DNA from: Sphingobacterium arenae
GTDB taxonomy: Bacteria > Bacteroidota > Bacteroidia > Sphingobacteriales > Sphingobacteriaceae
Assembly (NCBI RefSeq): GCF_014692505.1
Contig: NZ_JACNYK010000008.1
Span: forward strand, 1-64,000
Direction: 5' to 3'
Length of the DNA: 64,000 bases
The position numbers and the translations under genes are program-made. Positions 1 through 8,350 of this stretch are shown here, in pieces. Within the stretch, counting starts at the first letter, position 1, and each line of letters begins with the position of its first letter. The notes under the pieces are model-generated. The model was given only the letters and a program-made list of their open reading frames with translations. It was not told the origin of the DNA and did not search any database.

Positions 1-613
1 GGGGATCGTCCGCATTGACAAGATCCTGGCCCCGTACGGCCGACCGCTCTTCAGCCGTCCGCATATCATAATGGATTTCAGAACACGGACCACACGGCCC
101 TGTCTCGCCCATTTCCCAAAAATTATCTTTTTTGTTCCCTAATAAGATCCGGTCCTCCGGCACATGGCTCTTCCATAAGCCATAGGCCTCTGTGTCCCGC
201 TCCAACCCTTCCTGACCATCGCCCTCAAAAATCGTCACATACAAACGGTCTTTGTCCAGCTTGTATACTTCCGTCAGCAATTCCCAGGCCCAGGAAATCG
301 CTTCTTTCTTAAAATAATCGCCGAAAGACCAGTTGCCCAACATCTCAAAAAGCGTATGGTGATAGGTATCGATACCTACTTCTTCCAGATCGTTGTGTTT
401 CCCCGAAACCCGGAGACAGCGCTGGGTATCGGTCACACGGGAATATTTTGCGGCCACCTCTCCCAAAAAAACCTCTTTAAACTGGTTCATCCCTGCATTG
501 GTAAACATCAAAGTCGGATCGTCTTTGACAACAACCGGTGCAGATGGCACAATATGGTGGGATTTGTCCCTAAAAAAACTTAAAAAAACCTCGCGTATCT
601 CTTTACTGGTCAT
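1..613 (-). CDS. alaS: Alanyl-tRNA synthetase, N-terminal part (cut by window edge)
   Basis: The first 204 residues of AlaS, which charges tRNA-Ala with alanine in the cytoplasm. The gene runs off the left edge of the window, so only the N-terminal class II catalytic part is present. Visible hallmarks are the start MTSKEIREVFLSFF, the stretch FTNAGMNQFK, the motif RVSGKHNDLEEVG (class II motif 2 region) and HHTLFEMLGNWSFGDYFKKE. The start is the ATG complementary to 611-613. Only 31 bases separate it from the stop of the upstream acyltransferase-like gene, with no visible terminator, so some read-through from the glycan operon is possible. Identification is firm. Confidence 0.96.
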   Translation of the reverse strand, partial: MTSKEIREVFLSFFRDKSHHIVPSAPVVVKDDPTLMFTNAGMNQFKEVFLGEVAAKYSRVTDTQRCLRVSGKHNDLEEVGIDTYHHTLFEMLGNWSFGDYFKKEAISWAWELLTEVYKLDKDRLYVTIFEGDGQEGLERDTEAYGLWKSHVPEDRILLGNKKDNFWEMGETGPCGPCSEIHYDMRTAEERSAVRGQDLVNADDP

Positions 614-644
614 AAATATTTACATCGTTACCAACTCACTTTCC

Positions 645-1670
645 TTAAGATCTATATAGAGGAAAAAAACAACTCTCCTTATCCTTGACATTATTTTGTT
701 CGACCAACATGCCATATTTAACTGGGTCAACAATATATTTCCAAACAGCGAACTGTTTAAAATCTTTAGAAAACCCCGATTTAAATCTAAATAGGGAGTC
801 CTCATCGCTACCCCCAACACCTCCTCCTAAATGTAGATATTCTAGGCCTAATTCGTTTCCTAACAGTCGAGCTTCATCAAGTACAAGCTTCATTGGTGTT
901 AACCTAATAAAATCCTCTGTTGTGCCCGCTAAGTGATATTGCATAATCTTATCTGTCATGGTAAAGATAGCGCCTGCGACGATCTGCCCGTCATATTTTG
1001 CAACTAGGAGTTTACTCTTAAACTGAGAATTATCCAAAAATTCATTAAAGTATTCTTTTGTAAAATAGTAATACGGCGAGGCGTCTACTCGGCGCATAGT
1101 TTCATAATAAATATCGACAAATTGTTCAATATCACCTGAACTTTTAGCCTCCTCAACGACAAACCCTTTTTTCCTCAATTGATTAATCTCAGATTTATTT
1201 GATTTTCGATATTGCTTTCTCTGTTCTTCAAGACTTAACGTCAAGTCTATCGATATCGTCTTGTTTAAAAGCTGGACATCTCCAAAGCCTGCAAAAACCG
1301 TGTGTTGATCTATCAAGGCATGCAATCTTGAAAAAGCACTTACTATGTTATTTTTTAAACAGTAAGCGTCAAATTTGTCTTTAAAAAAGGCTAAGAAACC
1401 ATCCGAGAAAGAAAAGTCCAGTCTATTAGATATAGGTCCGCAATACCCATACACAGAAGTTAAGTCAAACAATTCTGTCCCCTCAATTGGTCTTAGTACT
1501 AACGGAATCGCCACAAAATCTGTCTTGTCCTGCCCTACAAAAAGTAATGATTTATAAGAATTGTCTATTCTATGATAAAACGGTGTATGGTGAAAGTCGT
1601 AAATATAACTTGCGTTTATTAGCTCCTCCCACCTTGGATTGCCTACATCCAATATTTCGAAACTATACAT
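645..1670 (-). CDS. FemAB-like / GNAT-fold acyltransferase
   Basis: A 341-residue protein of the FemAB-like (Acetyltransf_6, double GNAT) type often found in Bacteroidota exopolysaccharide clusters. The C-terminal GNAT half is clear: LLVAKYDGQIVAGAIFTM at about 221-238, then HLGGG at 280-284 followed by DSLFRFKSGF at 291-300, the typical glycine loop and FK-x-x-F signature. No signal peptide is visible, so it is cytoplasmic. It is the last gene of the glycan operon and its start overlaps the preceding DegT-like gene by 8 bases. I infer that it acylates or aminoacylates a sugar or lipid-linked intermediate. The acyl donor and the acceptor cannot be read from the sequence. Confidence 0.75.
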   Translation of the reverse strand: MYSFEILDVGNPRWEELINASYIYDFHHTPFYHRIDNSYKSLLFVGQDKTDFVAIPLVLRPIEGTELFDLTSVYGYCGPISNRLDFSFSDGFLAFFKDKFDAYCLKNNIVSAFSRLHALIDQHTVFAGFGDVQLLNKTISIDLTLSLEEQRKQYRKSNKSEINQLRKKGFVVEEAKSSGDIEQFVDIYYETMRRVDASPYYYFTKEYFNEFLDNSQFKSKLLVAKYDGQIVAGAIFTMTDKIMQYHLAGTTEDFIRLTPMKLVLDEARLLGNELGLEYLHLGGGVGGSDEDSLFRFKSGFSKDFKQFAVWKYIVDPVKYGMLVEQNNVKDKESCFFPLYRS

Positions 1671-2694
1671 GTTTGATAAATTTATTGATTATACTTACTA
1701 TATGGTCAATGTCATTTTGGCTGTATCTAAAGTCGGAATGGACGAACAAGACTCGTTTTTGGAATTCCATATCTTTCTCGTGTACCTGATCCGGCCATAG
1801 GATAGCAGGGTAAATACTATGCTCAATCAAATGCTTACGGAAGCGATCTCTAAGCTCCTGATTTCCGCACAAAAACATTAAACCCATTTCCGTTAAACGG
1901 CTCCTGCCCATCAAACTTATCCCTGCAGAAGGTATCAATAGGTTTTTCGCATAGGTGATATTATCTCTTGTTTTAGAAATCAATTTTTCAGGGTTCAAAT
2001 CATCCAGCTGTGCCTTAACCACTTTCGGTAAGCTAACGTTGGTCAAATGATTGGCAAATTGTTCTTCTGCATCGACATATAACGTCCTGAAAACATTCTT
2101 ATCCGGAAATCCATTTGCCAAGTATTCGCCTTTAAGATACATCGCTGTTAGTTTCTGAAGCGCAACCTTTGTCGAAAAAGTGTTTTCGTGTGTGTCAATT
2201 TCAAAATCCCCCCGCTTACTCCACCCAAATCCACCAACTGCCACTGGCAGTTGCTTTCTTAATGAACCGAAACAGTAATCCGCATTGGATTGACTAAAAC
2301 TCAGCAAATTATGCGTGAGATCTTCAATAACGACGGAATATTTCAGAAATGAGCAGTCAAGTTTACTAACTCCAAAAAAATCAACGTTTATGAATACATT
2401 TTCTTTTGTATCTTCCCAGTCTATAGCCTTATCCTGATCAAACGGCTGGTAATCATAGTACACAATATCTAACGGTAGACCCTTACAATAATCAACCACC
2501 TCGTGACAATAATAACTTGGAAAGCCTACCTTTTTCCAGCCATATTTCTCGTAGCCACACTGAAGCAAATTATATAATGCTACTCTCCCCGAAAAAAAAT
2601 ATTCGATCCCTATATTCATAAAGTGGGGCACTGATTTCAATGCAACGTCATCATGAACATAATGAAAATCTGAACCGAATTCTTTACTTATCAT
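1663..2694 (-). CDS. DegT/DnrJ/EryC1-like PLP-dependent aminotransferase homologue
   Basis: A 343-residue protein with a divergent DegT-type (fold-type I, PLP) architecture. The N-terminus has FFSGRVALYNLL (about 33-44), like the SGR/TS cofactor-phosphate region. IEDLTHN (123-129) matches the position of the PLP-ring Asp, here D125. SLRKQLPVAVGG (144-155) matches the family variant SLRK-x-LPVPDGG, in which the Lys (K147) forms the Schiff base. It is shorter and more divergent than the WecE-type enzyme encoded at 13.2-14.4 kb. It overlaps the sugar transferase by 11 bases and the FemAB-like gene by 8, which suggests a coupled step. The substrate is unknown. It could be a sugar aminotransferase or a non-aminating relative. 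Confidence 0.6.
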   Translation of the reverse strand: MISKEFGSDFHYVHDDVALKSVPHFMNIGIEYFFSGRVALYNLLQCGYEKYGWKKVGFPSYYCHEVVDYCKGLPLDIVYYDYQPFDQDKAIDWEDTKENVFINVDFFGVSKLDCSFLKYSVVIEDLTHNLLSFSQSNADYCFGSLRKQLPVAVGGFGWSKRGDFEIDTHENTFSTKVALQKLTAMYLKGEYLANGFPDKNVFRTLYVDAEEQFANHLTNVSLPKVVKAQLDDLNPEKLISKTRDNITYAKNLLIPSAGISLMGRSRLTEMGLMFLCGNQELRDRFRKHLIEHSIYPAILWPDQVHEKDMEFQKRVLFVHSDFRYSQNDIDHIVSIINKFIKHV

Positions 2695-3334
2695 CCTCTT
2701 CCACGTTAAAATAATGTTTGCTCAATCCTCTTGTAATACCTATATCGTCTACCTCAGACATCTTTCTTCCCATACTAATCTCACTAGATTTGAAAATCTT
2801 CAAAAAGGTCTTAAAGATAATTAAAAGATCTAATCGAAAGCTGAGTGTATCAACGTATTCTACATCCAAGTTAAAACGTTCACTGAATTTTAAAAAATTA
2901 CGACCATTCACCTGAGCAAGACCAGTTATACCCGGGAGAACCTCGTGCCTCCGAATATGATAATCATTGTAATAATCTAGATATTCGATCAACAAAGGTC
3001 TAGGCCCCACCAAACTCATATCTCCTCTTATCACATTAAATAGTTGAGGAATTTCGTCCAAAGATGTTTTTCGAACCAGTTTCCCCAATGTGGTCAACCT
3101 GTCCTTATCTTTTAGAAGATTCCCATCTTTATCTTTCTTGTCATTCATCGTTTTAAATTTTATGACATTGAAGATTTTGTTGTCTTTCCCTACCCTCTTT
3201 TGGACGAAAAAGGGTTTAAAATTATTCTGTATACTCAACAAAATGATTAAGATCAAAATCAGCGGAGAGAAGATGACAACGGCAATGAAAGCCGTTAGAA
3301 AATCAACACATCTTTTAAAAATCCTTTTGTACAT
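2684..3334 (-). CDS. Priming sugar-phosphate transferase (short PglC/WbaP-type)
   Basis: A 216-residue bacterial sugar transferase (PF02397 family) that would move a sugar-1-phosphate from a UDP-sugar to undecaprenyl phosphate at the inner membrane and so start a glycan repeat. It has one re-entrant or spanning hydrophobic segment at about 12-33, then VQKRVGKDNKIFNVIKFKTM, then SLDEIPQLFNVIRGDMSLVGPRP (about 90-112), which holds the catalytic Asp-Glu pair. It lacks the N-terminal multi-pass domain of WcaJ, unlike the enzyme at 62.5-63.9 kb. Its stop and the next start nest within an 11-base overlap. The sugar it transfers is not predictable here. Confidence 0.9.
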   Translation of the reverse strand: MYKRIFKRCVDFLTAFIAVVIFSPLILILIILLSIQNNFKPFFVQKRVGKDNKIFNVIKFKTMNDKKDKDGNLLKDKDRLTTLGKLVRKTSLDEIPQLFNVIRGDMSLVGPRPLLIEYLDYYNDYHIRRHEVLPGITGLAQVNGRNFLKFSERFNLDVEYVDTLSFRLDLLIIFKTFLKIFKSSEISMGRKMSEVDDIGITRGLSKHYFNVEEDDK

Positions 3335-4458
3335 TACCTTGAGTTTGTCATTCTATTTACAATACCATCAAAAGTTTCTTTCAGCTTTTCTCGCATAAAC
3401 TGTGCATAGAGAGAAAGAGATTTAGAATGCTGTCGTTCGAACTCTAGTTTTTCAAAAATATTCGCGAACTCAGTAACCTCGCTTACCAAAAAGTCTGTCC
3501 TAAATTGTAAACCGTATAGATCCTGCAGTTTACTCCCTTGCCATTTATTGAAAACACTCGCTGGTACACCATCCGCCAGTGCGGTAATCGCAACATGCAG
3601 ACTTGAAGTTACGGTAAGAGAGGCATGTACGATAACATCTAACATCTGGACAACGGATAGATTGTTTGGAAGAACGATGAACTCTTCTCCAGCAACTTTA
3701 TTTATTTGTTCTAGGTACACTTCGTCTTTCCATAAGTGTATTACCGGCATCATCACAATTTGGTACCCATACTTCTGTTTTGCTTCCCGCAAATCATTGG
3801 CGACGATTTTCGCCTCTTCCTCTGTGATATTGTGAACTTGAAAAAGTAGGTATTCGGTATCAGTAGGAATAAATTCTCGGTAATGCTTACCCCTTTGGTT
3901 TTGACTATCTAGATATTGAGGAAATATCCACCCTAAATCCGGCGTTATTTCAATTTTTTTATTAAAACTTTCAAAGTTTGAGCCCTCTAGAATTTTTTTC
4001 GACAAAATACCGCGACAAGAAATATAGTCCAAAGAACTAATCGTATTATTTATCTTTAATTCATCCCACTTATCTCCAAATGGTCTGACCCCAACGGATA
4101 ACCAAGCCTTAAATGCGGATTGGCAATCTACCCAATCCCATACGGTATCAGAAGCATACTTACTTACAACCTGCTTCTGTTGCTTTTCATAAATGGGTTG
4201 CCATGTTCGTTCATCAAATAAATGTACCACCTCTCCGCCGGCTAAGAAAATACCATCATATTTTCCATCAACCTTTAATCTATTATATCCTTCATAGTGA
4301 TAACCTTCTAAATCTATTGTGGATGGCGTGAAAAAATCTATCTCTACATCGGGAATGCGATTTCTTAACTCCATATCAAACACATGGGAAAAAAGGATAT
4401 CTCCGTAGTTATTAATATCCGCAAAGGACATCATCGCAAGGCGCAGGTTATTTTTCAT
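3334..4458 (-). CDS. Polysaccharide pyruvyl transferase family protein (copy 1)
   Basis: A 374-residue member of the CsaB/WcaK/PssM family (PF04230), GT-B-like enzymes that move pyruvate from phosphoenolpyruvate to a sugar hydroxyl to form a ketal. The N-terminus MSFADINNYGDILF matches the family N-G-D motif, GIFLAGGEVVHL (about 90-101) is the glycine-rich core, and VVQMLDVIVHASLTVTSSLHVAITALADGVPA (about 267-298) carries the conserved S-x-H-x-x-I/A segment. It is cytoplasmic and shares one base with the next gene. It is divergent from the two other copies at 48.0 and 53.2 kb, so it probably acts on a different sugar. Confidence 0.85.
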   Translation of the reverse strand: MKNNLRLAMMSFADINNYGDILFSHVFDMELRNRIPDVEIDFFTPSTIDLEGYHYEGYNRLKVDGKYDGIFLAGGEVVHLFDERTWQPIYEKQQKQVVSKYASDTVWDWVDCQSAFKAWLSVGVRPFGDKWDELKINNTISSLDYISCRGILSKKILEGSNFESFNKKIEITPDLGWIFPQYLDSQNQRGKHYREFIPTDTEYLLFQVHNITEEEAKIVANDLREAKQKYGYQIVMMPVIHLWKDEVYLEQINKVAGEEFIVLPNNLSVVQMLDVIVHASLTVTSSLHVAITALADGVPASVFNKWQGSKLQDLYGLQFRTDFLVSEVTEFANIFEKLEFERQHSKSLSLYAQFMREKLKETFDGIVNRMTNSR

Positions 4459-4459
4459 A

Positions 4460-5734
4460 TTAATTCACTATTAAGCTTTCAACAAAATCGACATCAAAAC
4501 AGGGAATACCATGCCTCTCTGCGACTTCTTTTCTTTCTTTATACCAGTTATCGATAAAAATTGAGTCCAGCTCTATAATAAAGTCGGATTTCTTTGCATC
4601 GAGCGGTAAACAAATTATTTCCTCAAACAATGCGGGGTCGATACAAAACTTTCTTAAGTCGTGGTGTATGTGATGCCCGTGTTTAGATATCAGATGCACT
4701 TTGATATCGTTATTTTGGCATTGATAGACAAAACTAATTACGTCCCTGTTTACCTTTCCATTAACTATCACCGTATCATCATAATCAAGATATACATGCG
4801 AATAGGTAAATCCGTATTTATATTTGTTTACTGTCGTTCGAAAAAGTGTTACATCAAATTCCTGCTTTGTGATCTCGACATCCATACCTAATGCGTCAAA
4901 AATACTGAACAAAGGAAGATTAACCCCTTTATGACGAAAGTACCCCATCGTACCAGCAGTTCTAGTAGAAATTTCTAACAACTTCAGTTTACCCTCTCTA
5001 TCTTCTTTAAGTTGGAAAAACCACAAACCTCTGAAGTTAAGCTTAGCATTAATTTTTTCTGCAATTAACTTTATTTCTTCAGTCAAGTCGTATTCAAAAG
5101 ATTTAAAGGATATTCCCATTTTAATTTCCGCCCTTTCTCTAGCTCCTGAAAACAATAACTTCCCATCTTTGTTCGTAAAACAGTCTACAGTATATTCTTT
5201 CCCCGGTAATAATTCGACAAAAATGGTGTCTTCTCTATCAAATAGCTTCTGATGTTCTTCTATATTTTCAATAACCTTAACACCTTGAGCACCCTGCCCC
5301 ACATTTGGCTTTGAAAAAATCGGATACTTATCCACAAGTAATACGTCTTCATAAACCTCTGGACAGAAATCCTCATTTTTAAATAAATCATACGTTTTTA
5401 GTTTATATCTACAGATATCATTTGTATAGTAATCTGCAGAAACTATGATCGCATTAATTTCAGAGGCCTTTTCGCTCAACACTAAAGCAGCTGTGTCATC
5501 TGTAGGAAATATCAGTTTTATGCCTTCTTTTAAAATCAAGTGATTTAACTCCTCAATAAAAGTAGGTTTGTTCAAAAACGGTAACTTCTTTACATCATTC
5601 TCATAAAGCAATTCGCTATAATCATTTCTTCCAGAACCTGGAATTACTTCAACATGAACCGAATGCTTGATTGCTTCGTTAATTTCTAGTGCATTCTCTG
5701 CACCCGATGGAAAGACTAATACTTTATTTCTCAT
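4460..5734 (-). CDS. ATP-grasp ligase fused to a HAD-like phosphatase domain
   Basis: A 424-residue two-domain protein. Residues 1-300 are ATP-grasp: a pre-ATP-grasp Rossmann part (KVLVFPSGAENALEI, then LIFPTDDTAALVLSEKA), the nucleotide loop SKPNVGQGAQGVKVI at about 137-151, and the metal-binding end LLEISTRTAGTMGYF. Residues 310-424 look HAD-like: D317-Y-D319-D-T321 fits motif I (DxDxT), HLISKHG fits motif II, KKSDFI could supply the motif III Lys, and IFIDN with D395-N396 fits motif IV. ATP-grasp enzymes join a carboxylate to an amine through an acyl phosphate. The HAD part may trim a phosphorylated substrate or product. The gene sits between a pyruvyltransferase (1 base away) and a 157-base gap. 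The substrate is unknown. Confidence 0.8.
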   Translation of the reverse strand: MRNKVLVFPSGAENALEINEAIKHSVHVEVIPGSGRNDYSELLYENDVKKLPFLNKPTFIEELNHLILKEGIKLIFPTDDTAALVLSEKASEINAIIVSADYYTNDICRYKLKTYDLFKNEDFCPEVYEDVLLVDKYPIFSKPNVGQGAQGVKVIENIEEHQKLFDREDTIFVELLPGKEYTVDCFTNKDGKLLFSGARERAEIKMGISFKSFEYDLTEEIKLIAEKINAKLNFRGLWFFQLKEDREGKLKLLEISTRTAGTMGYFRHKGVNLPLFSIFDALGMDVEITKQEFDVTLFRTTVNKYKYGFTYSHVYLDYDDTVIVNGKVNRDVISFVYQCQNNDIKVHLISKHGHHIHHDLRKFCIDPALFEEIICLPLDAKKSDFIIELDSIFIDNWYKERKEVAERHGIPCFDVDFVESLIVN

Positions 5735-5892
5735 TTTTAATTATTGTATTCATCAATTTTCAATATAAAATACCGTCAACAACTAGAGATTTGATAGCAC
5801 AACTTTCTCTATATGTGTCACACATGCACTCCTTTTTCAACTCCTGACATTCATGGTAAGACATAACTTTTTTTATTTACAGGGATTTTACT

Positions 5893-7119
5893 CTATGATT
5901 TTATATTAACCCCTTCTAAGAAGGTGACGAACTCGTTTGCTAAATCATTCCGTGAAAATTCGCTTTCTGCCAATTGCCTCGCATTCTCCCCCATTTTTAG
6001 ACGTACCTCAGGATTATTTCCCAAATACATAAGCGCATCCGCAAACTCTTCCGCATTTCCCGGTTTAACCACCATACCACATTTGTTCTGCCCTATTATA
6101 TCGGCAAGCCAACCCGGGTAATTGTTGACAACAGGCAGCCCGGCGGAAAGATAGTCGAAAAACTTGTTAGGGGAAGTCCCGTAGTAGAACGCAGGCACGT
6201 TCTGAAGTACCATTAGGCCGATATCGGCTCTATTCATGATGATGTTTAATTCATATTTCGACATTCTATCCAAGAATATACAATTGTTGAGCTGTTGCTC
6301 CCTAGCACGCTCTATTAGTCGTTGCTTTTCCTTTCCATTACCAACAAATAAAAACTTGATGTCTCTGACATTTCTTTTCTTTAGCACAACCGCTGTATCC
6401 AACAAAGCGTCAATTCCATTCGCAACTCCGTGGGCACCGGTAAAAACAGTTACGACGTCACTTGGATTGATTCCAGAAACTGAAAATGAGCGTCTAATTT
6501 CTTCGTCTCTCTTGAAGAGCTCTAAATCACAGCCATTGGGAATCATCTTAACCAACTTGTCTTTTGAGCTTTTTTCCTTTATTCCCTTGCATATTCCTGG
6601 AGAAAGGCCTATACAAGCATCTGCACTTTTATAGCCATATTTTTCCAAGATGCTCATCCCTCCCAACAAAAAGCCGTTTTTCATACCTAAAGCCTTGGGT
6701 AACTCAGGCCACAAATCACGAACTTCAAACACAAATTTGTTCTTTTTACGAAACAATTTCGTAAATATTCCCGGTATAGCCGCAGTCAAGGGAGTCGATG
6801 TTGCAAATAACAAATCACACCGTTCTTTTAACGCTAATCGGACACCTAATATCCCATACTTTAGAAAATCAACGGCACGTTTTGAAATAGAATCAGTATT
6901 CTGCGTATTTACCCTAATTTGAATTACATCGATGCCATCTACGTCTCCTCTACTAAGATATTTTGAAATAATGGGTAAATTGAACTTATCATCCGCACCC
7001 CCACACACCACGGTGACTTGATGCCCCTTTGCGATTAAAGCTTGAGCAAATTCATACGAACGAGTTCCTCCCCCGTTTGAAGGAGTAGTAAAATATTGGT
7101 GGTAATATAAAACTTTCAT
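5893..7119 (-). CDS. Glycosyltransferase family 4 (WbuB-like)
   Basis: A 408-residue GT-B retaining glycosyltransferase. The N-terminus MKVLYYHQYFTTPSNGGGTRSYEFAQAL with HQVTVVCGG is typical of WbuB/WcaI-type GT4 enzymes that add an amino sugar to a lipid-linked oligosaccharide. The C-terminal nucleotide-sugar domain shows FVGNGKEKQRLIERA, then GTSPNKFFDYLSAGLPVVNN (about 317-336) in place of the E-x7-E motif. It is cytoplasmic or peripheral to the inner membrane. Gaps of 157 and 86 bases flank it, the loosest spacing in this half of the operon. WbuB enzymes usually move L-FucNAc, but the donor here is not established. Confidence 0.85.
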   Translation of the reverse strand: MKVLYYHQYFTTPSNGGGTRSYEFAQALIAKGHQVTVVCGGADDKFNLPIISKYLSRGDVDGIDVIQIRVNTQNTDSISKRAVDFLKYGILGVRLALKERCDLLFATSTPLTAAIPGIFTKLFRKKNKFVFEVRDLWPELPKALGMKNGFLLGGMSILEKYGYKSADACIGLSPGICKGIKEKSSKDKLVKMIPNGCDLELFKRDEEIRRSFSVSGINPSDVVTVFTGAHGVANGIDALLDTAVVLKKRNVRDIKFLFVGNGKEKQRLIERAREQQLNNCIFLDRMSKYELNIIMNRADIGLMVLQNVPAFYYGTSPNKFFDYLSAGLPVVNNYPGWLADIIGQNKCGMVVKPGNAEEFADALMYLGNNPEVRLKMGENARQLAESEFSRNDLANEFVTFLEGVNIKS

Positions 7120-7205
7120 AATTGTAATTAAATCATTATCTTATTCTACTAAAAAAATCATTGAGATTCAGTAGGAGTGTCCGTCATCTATAAGTGATAT
7201 AACAA

Positions 7206-8348
7206 CTAGAGTTCTAACAATTTTTTATATACACCATCAAACTGCGAGTCCCATGTCATAAGTTTCGTATTTTTATAAGTATATTCGCTTTCTTTATACA
7301 CATTATAATTATCCACCATCTCCATCATTGCCATCTCCATAGTCTCTAACGAACTGCCATCATCTGGCAGAACGATCCCACCGCCGTTTTCTTCAATAAT
7401 ACTTTTCATAGTAGGGTTATTCCCACAAATAATTGGAATATTTCTAGTCAACAATTGATATAACCTGTTCGGTTCGCAAAACCTATTATTCGGCGAAGTA
7501 TCTCTGTAAAGTACGACCGAAAAATATGCATTATCAATATATTTAATCATATCTATTTGTGGAACGAAATCAGTAAACACATGACCTTCCCTTTTTAAAC
7601 CGTCAATCTCTTCCTTAAATTTATCATCCACTTTCCCTAATATAACAAGTTTATATTTTCCTTTATAGTTTTTATAGGTCGTCAGAAAAGTATTGAAATT
7701 TCTACCTTCAGCGGCAGCTCCAAGCCACAATATATATGGTGTATCACCCAGGGTATTTATAGATCCATCAGGTAAATCCGCTTTCTTTACATTTACATAA
7801 TCTCTGCTTGGATAGTTATTTAAAATATAATAGTCCTTCTCGCGGTGGTTGATTTTCTCTAAAATATAGGCTCGTCTTTCTTTATTCGTGTATATTAAAA
7901 AATCGCAATGAGACAGCATGAATCTTAGAATTTTCTTAGTAATGAAGTTGCTCGTTAACCCGTTATGAGGTAGTTCATGCAAATCCCACAATACCTTAGT
8001 CTTAGTAAACGGCTTAATAAATAATAAAACTGTAAGAATACTAAGATAGTGTTGTAAATCATGAAATAAAATAACGTCCGGTTTTCTCCTAAAAATGTAT
8101 GATAAAGTCTTAATTGTCAATTCTGGGACTTTAAAAACATATCCTTTTCCTTTCTTAAAGCATCTCCTAAATCGAAGAGAAATGCTTATAATATTGATAT
8201 CATTATCTTTAAACACTCCTTTGATGTTATTATCCTCTAAAATAAATACTTCAGTGGGTATTTTGTTCTCTGATAACGATTTTAGCCATTTCAGTAATCG
8301 ACCATCTGTATTATAAGAGGCAGACTTAATAATATGTAGAAAACTCAT
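7206..8348 (-). CDS. Glycosyltransferase, GT-B fold (GT4-like)
   Basis: A 380-residue glycosyltransferase with the start MSFLHIIKSASYNTDGRLLKWLKSL and an N-terminal Rossmann half containing DVILFHDLQHYLSIL and KVLWDLHELPH. The C-terminal half shows PYILWLGAAAEGRNFNTFL, KLVILGKVDDKFKEEI, and a donor-site region RFCEPNRLYQLLTRNIPIICGN (about 295-316), which serves as the E/N-x7-E segment. No transmembrane segment is apparent. It is AT-rich like its neighbours and two bases from the following helical protein gene. The sugar and linkage are unknown. Confidence 0.82.
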   Translation of the reverse strand: MSFLHIIKSASYNTDGRLLKWLKSLSENKIPTEVFILEDNNIKGVFKDNDINIISISLRFRRCFKKGKGYVFKVPELTIKTLSYIFRRKPDVILFHDLQHYLSILTVLLFIKPFTKTKVLWDLHELPHNGLTSNFITKKILRFMLSHCDFLIYTNKERRAYILEKINHREKDYYILNNYPSRDYVNVKKADLPDGSINTLGDTPYILWLGAAAEGRNFNTFLTTYKNYKGKYKLVILGKVDDKFKEEIDGLKREGHVFTDFVPQIDMIKYIDNAYFSVVLYRDTSPNNRFCEPNRLYQLLTRNIPIICGNNPTMKSIIEENGGGIVLPDDGSSLETMEMAMMEMVDNYNVYKESEYTYKNTKLMTWDSQFDGVYKKLLEL

Positions 8349-8350
8349 AA

